DNA of 64,000 nucleotides from Elusimicrobium minutum (lineage in GTDB: Bacteria > Elusimicrobiota > Elusimicrobia > Elusimicrobiales > UBA9959): assembly GCA_020723765.1 (NCBI GenBank), contig DYIF01000003.1, positions 107,675-171,674 of the forward strand, read 5' to 3'. Positions within the stretch are counted from its first letter, which is position 1. Every line of letters begins with the position of its first letter. Both the position numbers and the translations under genes were made by a program. This document shows, in pieces, positions 18,138 to 27,745 of the stretch. The notes below the pieces were generated by a model. That model was not told the DNA's origin. It did not search any database and saw only the letters and a list, made by a program, of their open reading frames with translations.

Positions 18138-20204
18138 TTATTCGGCTGATAGGCTTAATCCTTTTAAAGCGGCTTTTTTCATTAATTCTTCGTTTTCTTT
18201 TTTTAGTCCCAATTTTTTATAAACCGCCCCAAGTCCGTAATAAGAATCTTTGGCGTAGGGACATAATTCTATGGATTTTTGAAAAAAATCTTTTGCCGTT
18301 TTAAAATCTCCTGATAACATATGAATGTTTCCGGCTTCGTTGTAAATTTTATAATAATCCGGGTATTTGTTTATCATCGAATATATTTGAGTTTTGGCTT
18401 TTTCCAGTTCTTTTTTTTCTTCTAATTTTATTATTTCCATTATTTCTTCAAACTCCGGTTTTTTTGTCGGCATACAAAAATTTTCTATTTGCTTGGATAA
18501 TACTCTCGATTCCATATTGCAGTCTAATCTGTCTTTCGATCCCAATTTATTTATTATATTATTAAAAGAAACGCATAATTCGGAGGCTTTTTTTATATTT
18601 GGTTCGACCAGCGCGAACGAATTATATATATATCCGGTTTCTTTTATATATTTTCTTATTTCGCCGTCTATATAATACTCGCTGGAAGTGATGTTTTCTC
18701 TTAGATACGATTGAGATATCCTATCCCAGTTTTCGTTTATATAATCCTCGGCTTTTTTGGTCTCTTTTGTTTTTATGAGATATATGGCTTTTATAAGATG
18801 ATTGTTGAACGGATAAGAGATTTGGGTTTGCTTTATTTCTTTATCGTTTAAAATATCGAATGTTTGAGATACGTTTGTTTTAATCGGATAGTCTTTTGCT
18901 TTTTCTAAAAAAGATTTAATATATTCTTTGGCTTTTTCTCCTTCGAAATAAGAGAGGGAGTTAAGAGAAGCGATAAGATGAAGATTCGGATGCGATTTAG
19001 GTCTTTTTTGAATAAAAGTATGGATGTCTTGCCGAGAATCAAGAGAGTATTTGCTAATCTGCCAAAGAACGATTAATACTGGTACGGTTAAAATCGCGGC
19101 GATTTTTTTTATAAATTCGAGCGATATTTCTTTTTTTTCATCGTTTATTTCAATGATGGAGGACGAGAGTACGGCCATTATTATGGCCGCCGGGAAAAAA
19201 TATCTTTTTTCTACCGAAAACAAACAGTGTATAAAAACAAAAGTTAAAATAAATATGGTTATTATTTTAATTTCCTTTTTTTTATCGTATCCTTTATATA
19301 TCGCATATGCCGATGGTATTATTAAAAATATGTTTGATGTAAAGAAAAAAACCAATCTTCTAAATATGGCAAGCATGTAATCTAAAGGTTTGGCCGATAT
19401 CATTTTAATCGCGAAAATGTAGGGGTTTATTTCGTTTGCCCCTAAAAGTTTTGAAAAGTCTCCTTCCGCCGTAATGGTTATTCCCAGGGCTCCGGTTATT
19501 ATGTTAAGATTAGCTCTTTTGTATTCCGTTAAAAGAAATGTCCCCAAAAGCTGTTTGGAAATTAGGATCCAGGGTATTAAAGGTATGTAAGAGGATACGA
19601 ACATAAATAAAGATTTTTTATAAGAAAAATTCTTTTTTTTGTCTATAATATCGTAAATTATTAACAATATCGGCAAAGCTATAAGAGCGGATCTTATCAA
19701 AAACGTAAACCCCAATAAAATTCCGGACAAAACATCTAAAGTTATTTTTGAGTCTAAATAATTTTTTTCTCTTTCTATAAAAATCAATAAAAATAATATT
19801 ATGTATAAAGAATACGCTATTTGCTCAAGATCCGCCGCATAGTTGTAAAAATAAAATGTCGATATCGTAAAAAGAAACAATAAAACCGAATTGTATTTGG
19901 AACTTATCGTATCGGATATTTTCGATAAAATAATTAAAGTCATAAATATGATAGCCCAAAGAAATATATAAGAAAAATAATTATTAAAATGGTTTGTTAT
20001 AAAATAAAAAAATTGAGATAGCGGCATATTTAAAAAAATTTTAAATGTTTCCGACGAATCCATTTTTAAAGAATAATATATGTAATAATACGATTCGAAT
20101 CTGCTGAATGTTTCGGTGTTTAGAATAGGTAATGTTAGGTATAAAATAATCAAAGATGCAAACGTAATCAAAACTAAACTTATATGTTTTTTTATCAGAT
20201 TCAT
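18138..20204 (-). CDS. polytopic membrane protein with C-terminal TPRs (GT-C-like)
   Basis: Multiple TM helices; C-terminal MLSGDFKTAKDFFQKSIELCPYAKDSYYGLGAVYKKLG. Confidence 0.7.
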   Translation of the reverse strand: MNLIKKHISLVLITFASLIILYLTLPILNTETFSRFESYYYIYYSLKMDSSETFKIFLNMPLSQFFYFITNHFNNYFSYIFLWAIIFMTLIILSKISDTISSKYNSVLLFLFTISTFYFYNYAADLEQIAYSLYIILFLLIFIEREKNYLDSKITLDVLSGILLGFTFLIRSALIALPILLIIYDIIDKKKNFSYKKSLFMFVSSYIPLIPWILISKQLLGTFLLTEYKRANLNIITGALGITITAEGDFSKLLGANEINPYIFAIKMISAKPLDYMLAIFRRLVFFFTSNIFLIIPSAYAIYKGYDKKKEIKIITIFILTFVFIHCLFSVEKRYFFPAAIIMAVLSSSIIEINDEKKEISLEFIKKIAAILTVPVLIVLWQISKYSLDSRQDIHTFIQKRPKSHPNLHLIASLNSLSYFEGEKAKEYIKSFLEKAKDYPIKTNVSQTFDILNDKEIKQTQISYPFNNHLIKAIYLIKTKETKKAEDYINENWDRISQSYLRENITSSEYYIDGEIRKYIKETGYIYNSFALVEPNIKKASELCVSFNNIINKLGSKDRLDCNMESRVLSKQIENFCMPTKKPEFEEIMEIIKLEEKKELEKAKTQIYSMINKYPDYYKIYNEAGNIHMLSGDFKTAKDFFQKSIELCPYAKDSYYGLGAVYKKLGLKKENEELMKKAALKGLSLSAE

Positions 20205-20242
20205 TTATAAATTTTACAAAATTATTGTAAAATATTTTTATT

Positions 20243-20314
20243 GCGCGGTTAGCTCAGCGGCAGAGCACCTCCCTTACAAGGAGGGGGTCGTAGGTTCAAA
20301 TCCTGCACCGCGCA
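20243..20314 (+). tRNA. tRNA-Val (UAC anticodon)
   Basis: Full cloverleaf: acceptor GCGCGGT/ACCGCGC, anticodon stem CCTCC-CTTACAA-GGAGG, T-loop GTAGGTTCAAATCCTGC. Confidence 0.93.
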
Positions 20315-20488
20315 TTTTTCATTTTGCTGAGCCGCGGTGAGCAAAGCCAACGATTTGGCTTTGCGACAGGATTTGAAAGTCCGGAGCAAAACATTTACAT
20401 ACGGTTTTGCGAGGAGCGGCCCGCGAAAAAATGAGCGGTGAGCGAATTTTATTTGCGGGAAAATCCTGCACCGCGCATTTTTCATTTT
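20298..20488 (+). repeat. 28-bp direct repeat of the tRNA-Val 3' end (20298-20325 and 20461-20488) flanking hairpin-rich DNA
   Basis: Exact repeat aaatcctgcaccgcgcatttttcatttt; perfect 10-bp-stem hairpin gcaaagccaa-cgat-ttggctttgc at 20341-20364. Confidence 0.85.
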
Positions 20489-20562
20489 ATGTTTTGGCGG
20501 TGAGCAAAGCCGGCATAAATTTAAAGCTAAAAAATGAATTTGTAATTATGTAAAATAATATT

Positions 20563-21108
20563 ATGGATTTGCACGACAGAGAGCTGATAGATAAAGCGAA
20601 AACAGGGGATTTGGAAAGCCTTGAAAAGCTTTTGGAAAAATATAACGATAAGATAGCGAGTATCGCAAAATATGTTTGCGTTAACGCTCCGGCCGATGCC
20701 GACGACGTACATAATGAAACGATGATAAGCGTTTTTAAAAATATAGATAAATTTAAATCCGAATCGGATTTCTCGACATGGTTTTACAGAATAGCGGCAA
20801 ATCACTGCTGGATGAAATTCAGAAAAAGAAAAAGAGAAAAATTGGTATCGATAGAGGATGTAAAAGATCTGGCTCATTACGAAAAAGATAGAAACGTAGA
20901 AATATCTCACGATTTTTACAAAATACTCGCGATGCTTCCTCTCGATTTTAGAATGGCCGTAACTTTGGTCGATATAGAAGGTTTTTCTTTAAAAGATGCG
21001 GCAAAAGAGCTTAATATAACCGTAGGAGCCCTTAAATCGAGGCTGTTTAGGGCTAGGAATATGTTTAAAAAAAAGATGGAAGAGGAAGATAAGAAAGGTT
21101 TTGAATAG
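20563..21108 (+). CDS. ECF-type RNA polymerase sigma factor
   Basis: DADDVHNETMISVFKNIDKFKSESDFSTWFYRIAANHCWMKFRKRKRE and DIEGFSLKDAAKELNITVGALKSRLFRARNMFKKK. Confidence 0.92.
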   Translation: MDLHDRELIDKAKTGDLESLEKLLEKYNDKIASIAKYVCVNAPADADDVHNETMISVFKNIDKFKSESDFSTWFYRIAANHCWMKFRKRKREKLVSIEDVKDLAHYEKDRNVEISHDFYKILAMLPLDFRMAVTLVDIEGFSLKDAAKELNITVGALKSRLFRARNMFKKKMEEEDKKGFE

Positions 21109-21952
21109 ATTTATGCTTCATCCTATCACCTCAAATTGCAATCAAAACTGCGTTTTTTGTTCTGCCTGGGGAAGAATAGACGAAAAGTTTAATTTGAATT
21201 CTTTTATAAAAGAAATATCTTCGGATAAAGACTCTCTTATAACCGTTTCGGGAGGAGAGCCTTTTACCGTCGGAATAGATAATTTAATATATATAGCTAA
21301 TTTTGTTTCCGATCTCGGCAAGAAACTTGAGCTTCAAACAAACGCTTTGGCCGTAACGGATCAAGAAATAAAAAAATTAAAGATTCTCGTTTCGATATTA
21401 AATAAAACAGGTGGATATTTTAATATCAACCTATCCGCTCACAATTCTTCTTTAGATTGGAAAATTAGCGGAGTAAAAAATGGTTTTAAAAATAGGGTAA
21501 ACGGGATAAAAATTCTAAAAAAAATTGGAGCCAAAATAAGAATTACATATGTCATAAATACTTTTAATTTTAAATTTATTCCCAATTTTTCAAGATTTGT
21601 GATAAAGGAAATTCCGTTTATCGATTGGGTTCAGTTCAGCTATACAAAAGGAATAGGGAAAGCTAAAAAAAACAAATCCATTATTCCCCCCTATTCGAAA
21701 GTTTCAAAATATCTTTTAATGGGTTTTAAAATTTTAGATAAAAATAATATAAATTTTAATGTCGATCATATTCCTTTGTGTTTTTTGGGTGATTTTTATT
21801 ATAAGCATGTGGATATAAATAAGTTAAAAAACAAAATAAAAGGAGATTATCTTAAAGAGAAGTCTAAAATAAAAAGTTGTTACGGATGCGGTTTTTATAA
21901 AATATGTTCCGGTCCGAGAAAAGATTATATCGAAATATACGGCAAATTATGA
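21101..21952 (+). CDS. radical SAM protein
   Basis: CNQNCVFCSAW, SGGEPFTV, C-terminal CYGCGFYKICSGPRKDYIEIYG; start TTG 21101 or ATG 21113. Confidence 0.8.
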   Translation: MNRFMLHPITSNCNQNCVFCSAWGRIDEKFNLNSFIKEISSDKDSLITVSGGEPFTVGIDNLIYIANFVSDLGKKLELQTNALAVTDQEIKKLKILVSILNKTGGYFNINLSAHNSSLDWKISGVKNGFKNRVNGIKILKKIGAKIRITYVINTFNFKFIPNFSRFVIKEIPFIDWVQFSYTKGIGKAKKNKSIIPPYSKVSKYLLMGFKILDKNNINFNVDHIPLCFLGDFYYKHVDINKLKNKIKGDYLKEKSKIKSCYGCGFYKICSGPRKDYIEIYGKL

Positions 21953-22860
21953 GTAGAAAATGGATAAGCGAACAGCTATGCATATCGGAAGCTTCTTTTA
22001 CCTGTAATCTTTATTGCAAATACTGCCACAATCCGCCTACCGGACGGAAAAATCCCATCGATTTTGTAATTAACAAAGTATCGGAAGAAAAGCCTTATGC
22101 GGTTAGTTTGGAAGGCAGGGGAGAGCCTCTTACCAATCCCGACATAATAAAGATGATTAAAGAGATAAAAAAAATAGGCGTGGAAAACATTTCGATTTCG
22201 ACAAATGCGGTCGCTCTTTCGGATATGGATAAGTTAAAAAAAATAATAAAAGAAGTAGATTTTTTAATAATTAATTTCCCCTCTCATATAGAAAAAGTTT
22301 ACAACTCGGTAACTTCGAGCGTCAAATATAAAATGGCCGTAAAGGCGTTGGATAACATAAAAAAGTTGAAGGCGCTTTCAAAAGTCAGAATTTTCCATAT
22401 AATATCCAAAGAAAATTATGCGCATTTGGGCGATTTTGTCGATTGGATAAATAATAATTACAAAGATGTTTTTCTTTTAAATTTTTGTTTTGCGAGAAAC
22501 AAAGGTAGAGCTTTAAAATTTAAGAAAAAAATCATTCCCAAATACTCCGAAGTTTATAAATACCTTAAGTTGGCTTTAGCAAAATCCAAACTTTACGGGA
22601 TCAAAGCCGTTACTCAAAATATACCGCTATGCATGATAAAAGGATTTGAGGGATTTTCTTTCGAGTTTCATAGGTGGAGAAGAGGCGATAAGGTTTTTGA
22701 ACGAGGGGTTGAGGAACCTTTGAAAATAAAAAAATGTTCGGATTGTTCTCTTCGCGACGCTTGTTGCCAAGCCAGAAAAGACTACTCCGAATTATACGGC
22801 ACTGATGAGCTTGAATCGTCAAAGCTATCGCCTGAAAAAATAAAACCGGAGAGGTTTTAA
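21949..22860 (+). CDS. radical SAM protein
   Basis: CNLYCKYCHNPPTGRKNP, EGRGEPLTNPDI, C-terminal CSDCSLRDACCQARKDYSELYG; ATG overlaps the upstream TGA. Confidence 0.8.
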   Translation: MSRKWISEQLCISEASFTCNLYCKYCHNPPTGRKNPIDFVINKVSEEKPYAVSLEGRGEPLTNPDIIKMIKEIKKIGVENISISTNAVALSDMDKLKKIIKEVDFLIINFPSHIEKVYNSVTSSVKYKMAVKALDNIKKLKALSKVRIFHIISKENYAHLGDFVDWINNNYKDVFLLNFCFARNKGRALKFKKKIIPKYSEVYKYLKLALAKSKLYGIKAVTQNIPLCMIKGFEGFSFEFHRWRRGDKVFERGVEEPLKIKKCSDCSLRDACCQARKDYSELYGTDELESSKLSPEKIKPERF

Positions 22861-23777
22861 TGCGTATAGTATCCTGCGTTACGGATCCTTATGAGATTCC
22901 CGTTTTAAAAAAGATCGGAGCCGACGAAATTTATATCGCTTATTCCAAGATATTAAATTACGGCGAGGCGATGTCTTTCAAATCTTTAGCCGATGTCATA
23001 TCTTGCGTAAAGCTTGCGAAAAAAAATAAACTTAAAATTCATTTGGCGGCTAACGGTATCGCCTCAAAAAAGGAAACTATTACTTTAGCGGGCATGATAG
23101 GAGATATTAAAAAAATTATAGATATCGGAATAGATGGACTGATAGTTTCTAATGTAGGTATTTTAAAAATCATAAAAAAAGAAAGAATTAATGTAAACTT
23201 GCATTTAAGTTCCGTAAATCCGGTTTTTAATACTTATGCTCTCGATTTCTTTCATTCCAATTTCGGTTTATCGAGAGTCATACTTCCCAATCAGTTATCC
23301 GCGCGTGAATCTGAAGGTATAATAAATTACGCTAAAGAAAAAAAAATAGAAACCGAAGTTTTTTATTTTAAATTCTTCGGATGCCCTTATATTAACGGTT
23401 TTTGCTATATGCATAATAATAGTTTATATACGAGAAATATTAAAAGCGAAAGAGGGCTTTGTTTGCTGGGAAAAGGAAGTAAAAAAGCGAGAATTTATTC
23501 TTTTAATAATAATATAAATCCTTCAAAAAAAATTATAGAAAGAGTAATGGAAAGGGTAAACTTCGGCGGTTCTCCGAGAATATTAAACGTCTCTTCTTTT
23601 TTCGACTTCTATTCTATGGGAGTAAATTTTGTCAAATACGGCTCCAGAACTGATTCGTCCAATTTGAAATTTTACAAAGTTAAAGTTATAAGAAAAGCGA
23701 TAGATAGATTGTCGGAGCTTACCGCTAAATACGATTTAAGCGAGGCTAAAATAAGGTTTATGGAGAGTTTTAAATAA
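22860..23777 (+). CDS. peptidase U32 family protein, UbiU-like
   Basis: GADEIYIAYSKI, VSNVGILKIIKKE, LHLSSVNPVFNTYALDFF, GLSRVILPNQLSARES, Cys-containing GCPYINGFCYMHNN. Confidence 0.75.
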   Translation: MRIVSCVTDPYEIPVLKKIGADEIYIAYSKILNYGEAMSFKSLADVISCVKLAKKNKLKIHLAANGIASKKETITLAGMIGDIKKIIDIGIDGLIVSNVGILKIIKKERINVNLHLSSVNPVFNTYALDFFHSNFGLSRVILPNQLSARESEGIINYAKEKKIETEVFYFKFFGCPYINGFCYMHNNSLYTRNIKSERGLCLLGKGSKKARIYSFNNNINPSKKIIERVMERVNFGGSPRILNVSSFFDFYSMGVNFVKYGSRTDSSNLKFYKVKVIRKAIDRLSELTAKYDLSEAKIRFMESFK

Positions 23778-24559
23778 TGGAATACGGTATTAAACTCAAC
23801 TACTCGGATTTGAAGAACATAAACGCTCTTGGCGAAAAATTAAAAAAATACGATTGGGTATATTTTGGAAGCGAGTTTTGCGAAAACCTTTTGGATTTAT
23901 ATTCGGATGCGGATAATATTTTAAAAAAATTTAAAAATAAAAAGATATGTTTTCTTACGCCTATTATAACCGATCGGTATGCCGATAAGCTTTTATATAT
24001 AATAAAAAAAATTTTCTATACAAATAACCGTAAAATAGAAGTGACGGCTAACGATTTCGGTACGATTAACATTTTAACCGGAAGATTTCCGGAAGTAAAA
24101 ATAAATATCGGAAGACATCTTTCAAAACATTTCTTTTCGTTTAAAAAAGACGCCATTAAGTTTCATACCGAATTTTCCATATATGCCGCGAAATATTTTA
24201 AAGAATTGGGAATAAAAAGATATGAAATCTCCGGTTATAATAAAATCCCAAAAACCAATTTTCATAAAGCGAAAAAAATAGATTTTAATATAACCATGTT
24301 TTATCCTTATACTTTGCTTAGCACTACGAGAACCTGTCTTATAGGTCTTAATGATATAAAACCGGAAGAAACCATAGAAAAAATAAAATGTAATAAAGAA
24401 TGTTTATGCTGCGATTATGTCGTTAAAACCGAAAAGATAAAGGAAGAGCTTATCGTTTCTCAAAACTCGACTTTTGTAAAAGCGGAATTCGACAGAAATA
24501 TGGAAAAAGGGCTTTCAAAAATCAAAGTGGATAGAATCGTTTTCTCCGTTTCGCCATGA
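23777..24559 (+). CDS. U32 family protein, UbiV-like
   Basis: YFGSEFCENLLDLY, ANDFGTINIL, NIGRHLSKHFF, TRTCLIG...CNKECLCC Cys cluster. Confidence 0.65.
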   Translation: MEYGIKLNYSDLKNINALGEKLKKYDWVYFGSEFCENLLDLYSDADNILKKFKNKKICFLTPIITDRYADKLLYIIKKIFYTNNRKIEVTANDFGTINILTGRFPEVKINIGRHLSKHFFSFKKDAIKFHTEFSIYAAKYFKELGIKRYEISGYNKIPKTNFHKAKKIDFNITMFYPYTLLSTTRTCLIGLNDIKPEETIEKIKCNKECLCCDYVVKTEKIKEELIVSQNSTFVKAEFDRNMEKGLSKIKVDRIVFSVSP

Positions 24560-26010
24560 TAAAAGCGGCTTTTATTTCCAACGGCTACGAATCACTCGGA
24601 ATAGAATTTTTGTCTTTCGCGCTTAAAAAAAAAGGATTAGATGTCGATTTGTTTGTGGATCCTTCTTTGTTTAACGAATCAGGGTTCTGGAAAATAAACT
24701 TTCTTTCAAAATTATTTAATTATGAACGGAGTTTATTAAAAGAAATAAAAAAATACGCTCCCGATATCGTTTGTTTTTCCGTTTTTTCAGACAACTACCT
24801 CTGGGCTCTAAAATGGGCTTTTGTTTTAAAAAAAGAAATTCCCAATTTAAAAGTCGTATTCGGCGGAATTCATCCTACCGTTTTGCCTTATGATGTCGTA
24901 AAAAAAGAGAATGTGGATTGCGTGATTTGCGGAGAGGGCGAAGAGGTCGTTTATGAGGCTATTCTTAATCTTATCGGAGTATCCGATGAAATACCGCGTG
25001 GAGTTTTGATAAAAAAGGAAGGTAAAATATCGGGCGAGGCTATTCCCATAATAACTAAAAAAATAGACGATTACTATCCGGATAAATCTATCTTTTACTC
25101 AAAATATTCCTTTTATTCCAAATCGTATTTAACCTTAACGTCCAGAGGTTGTCCTTTTTTTTGTTCTTATTGCGCAAATAGTTTTTATCATAATCTTTTT
25201 AAAAAGAGCGAGTATTACAGGTTGAGAAATCCGGATAATATTATTTACGAACTTGAAACGGCGCTTTCGGCCTATAACTACGAAGCCGTTCATTTTACCG
25301 ACGAGGTATTTAACGTAAAAAAAGATTTTTTAAAATATTTGATTTTAGAGTATCGAAAAAAAATTTCCAGACCGTTTTCATGTTATGTCTATCCCGATCT
25401 CGTAGACGAAGATACGGTAAAAATGTTGAAAGACGGAGGATGCGTAAAAGTTCAATTTGGAGTCCAGACTTATTACGAAGATAAAAGAAGAAAGGTTTAT
25501 AATCGTTTTTCTTCTAACTCCAAAATAGCGAACGCCATAAAACTTTTTAAGAAATACGATATATTCGTAGTTGCGGATCATATCGTAGACGAGGAAACGG
25601 ATGAAGAGGAAATTAAAAAACTTATCGATTTTTACGATGAAAATTCTTTTCCGGATTTGGCCGAAGTTTTTTTTATAAGATATTATCCGGGTTCCAAAGT
25701 TTTAGATTATGCCTTTAAAAAGGGAATAATAAAAGAAGAGGATATCGTTAAAATAAAAGACGGGCTGATTGACGGCGGGATTATCAACACCAAAGATAAA
25801 AAACTTTTAAGATATTCTCAATATATTATGCTGTCTTCTTTTTTGAAAGCTAAGACGGTCAAGTTTATGCTAAAGAAAAAATTATTGTTTTCAAGCAATA
25901 TATTTTTAAGAATATTTTTAAGAATATTAAAGCCGATCCCTTTCGATTTTAATACGAGACAATTTGTCTCGAGATACTTTTTCTTTCTTAAAAAATTTGT
26001 TTTTAAATAA
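24556..26010 (+). CDS. B12-binding-domain radical SAM protein
   Basis: VVFGGIHPTVLPYDVV, ICGEGEEVVYEAI, SRGCPFFCSYC; paralogous to 37466-38968. Confidence 0.88.
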   Translation: MIKAAFISNGYESLGIEFLSFALKKKGLDVDLFVDPSLFNESGFWKINFLSKLFNYERSLLKEIKKYAPDIVCFSVFSDNYLWALKWAFVLKKEIPNLKVVFGGIHPTVLPYDVVKKENVDCVICGEGEEVVYEAILNLIGVSDEIPRGVLIKKEGKISGEAIPIITKKIDDYYPDKSIFYSKYSFYSKSYLTLTSRGCPFFCSYCANSFYHNLFKKSEYYRLRNPDNIIYELETALSAYNYEAVHFTDEVFNVKKDFLKYLILEYRKKISRPFSCYVYPDLVDEDTVKMLKDGGCVKVQFGVQTYYEDKRRKVYNRFSSNSKIANAIKLFKKYDIFVVADHIVDEETDEEEIKKLIDFYDENSFPDLAEVFFIRYYPGSKVLDYAFKKGIIKEEDIVKIKDGLIDGGIINTKDKKLLRYSQYIMLSSFLKAKTVKFMLKKKLLFSSNIFLRIFLRILKPIPFDFNTRQFVSRYFFFLKKFVFK

Positions 26011-27709
26011 TGGAAAGACTTTTGGATTTGGGCAAAAGAATTCTCGTTTCCTCGTGTTTATGGCATATATCATCGAAGTCTTCGAGATAAAAATCTAAAT
26101 TATAAGGAATAAATTTTTTTGTAAGTATATTTGAAATTTTTTTTATCAGCGGCTTATTATATCCTAATTTATCATAAAGCATAAATAAGAGATGAATATG
26201 TTCATTGCCAAATCTTTTCAATCCGGAGTATTTGCTTATAGCGTTAACTATCTTTTGGGTAGATTTGATTATCTGTTTATTTTTATCTTCCCACTTTAAA
26301 CCGTTAATTTCGTCGAAGATATGAGAAAATCTACCTACTGAAGTTCTTGAATCCTTTGGGAAAAAATTCATTTTTTCCAGATTTCTGTAAGGTTTTATTT
26401 TAATTCCAAATGTATCTGGATTGATAAAAAAATATGAGTTTGAGTAAAGATAAAAAGAATTTAGAGTATATATATCTATATATTTGGAATGCTTTCTTAT
26501 GAAATCTAAATTTTTTTCTATATCTTTTGATGTTTCATAAGGAAGACCAGCTATTAGTTCTATATGATTTGTTATACCCAGGTTGTGAGAATATTTTAAA
26601 AAATTTGAAATTTTTTCTACTGTCGTATTTTTGTTTATATAATTTAACATTTTGGAACTTGCAGACTCAACCCCCCATGTTAGCTTTATAGCGCCAGCCT
26701 TTTTCATTTTATTCAACAAATTTTCATCTATATTTATAAAACTTGCGCAGTCCATCCATTTGATATCCAATTTATATTTAATTATTTTTTCACACAATTC
26801 TTCGGTGTATTTATAATGATTGTTAAATGAAGAGTTTACAAAATATATTCCGTTTACACCTAAATTTTTTAACTCTAAAATTTCATCAATTACCTGAGAT
26901 ATACTTTTTAAATTTGGTTTATTTATGTTTTGTTCGCAGAAGGCGCATTTGTTTGGACAATATAGCTCAAATATATATGGAACTACTATGTATTTTTTAC
27001 CACTTATAAGTTTTTTTGTTATCAAACTTGGATTATATTTTGATAATATCGTTTTATCATCATATTCATATTGTTTAATTAGTTGTTTTGAATAATACGG
27101 AGTTGGGTTAAAAGATTTATTTAATTTTAATTTATGATTTATAAAAGTTTTTCCTTTTCTTTCTATCGTTTCAAAAAGACTTACATTTTTTCCCTTTATC
27201 TTTTCTATGATGTTTAAAAGTGATGCAGCTCCGTTTTTGGAGTAAACAGCGTAGTCGTAGATCTTAAACTTCTTCATTATTTCAAGATGTGCATAATACC
27301 CAAGACCATACCCCCCAGTTACGATCCTGGTATCTTTTTTTACATTTTTAAGATAAAGCCCGATCAGGAAAGGAAGCGCAAGAGATAATGGTTCTGGTCT
27401 TAGATCGGTAAAACTTACCGCTAATATGTCGGTTTCTAATATCCCGGAGATTTTAGCGATTTTTCGGCCTAATTCTATTGTTTTTTTGTTTTTTTTTGTC
27501 GCTTTATCTAAATCCGATAAAATTTCTTTTTCTTCTTTCGATAATTCGTATTTTATCTCGCTAAACCACAGCTTCTCAAGATCAATTATTTGAACTTCGT
27601 GTTTTTCTTTTATAAGTTCGCTTGCCATTATTGAAAGCGTCATGTTGGGCATTAAAAAAGGTTCGGAAACTTTATTGTTTACCGGAACGGATATTACCGA
27701 AATTTTCAT
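26003..27709 (-). CDS. B12-binding-domain radical SAM protein
   Basis: TGGYGLGYYAHLEIMKKF, YCPNKCAFCEQN, GVESASSKMLNYINK; paralogous to 29214-30875. Confidence 0.85.
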   Translation of the reverse strand: MKISVISVPVNNKVSEPFLMPNMTLSIMASELIKEKHEVQIIDLEKLWFSEIKYELSKEEKEILSDLDKATKKNKKTIELGRKIAKISGILETDILAVSFTDLRPEPLSLALPFLIGLYLKNVKKDTRIVTGGYGLGYYAHLEIMKKFKIYDYAVYSKNGAASLLNIIEKIKGKNVSLFETIERKGKTFINHKLKLNKSFNPTPYYSKQLIKQYEYDDKTILSKYNPSLITKKLISGKKYIVVPYIFELYCPNKCAFCEQNINKPNLKSISQVIDEILELKNLGVNGIYFVNSSFNNHYKYTEELCEKIIKYKLDIKWMDCASFINIDENLLNKMKKAGAIKLTWGVESASSKMLNYINKNTTVEKISNFLKYSHNLGITNHIELIAGLPYETSKDIEKNLDFIRKHSKYIDIYTLNSFYLYSNSYFFINPDTFGIKIKPYRNLEKMNFFPKDSRTSVGRFSHIFDEINGLKWEDKNKQIIKSTQKIVNAISKYSGLKRFGNEHIHLLFMLYDKLGYNKPLIKKISNILTKKFIPYNLDFYLEDFDDICHKHEETRILLPKSKSLSII

Positions 27710-27745
27710 TGTAAATATATTATATAATAAAAGTAATATTCTATT

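Noticed and set aside
20116-20340. 74-aa plus ORF ending inside tRNA-Val
   Set aside because: Contains the translated tRNA (SSAAEHLPYKEGVVGSNPAP), a common false ORF
20249-20485. 78-aa minus ORF over tRNA-Val and the repeat region
   Set aside because: Antisense to a tRNA and to hairpin repeats; no recognisable protein features
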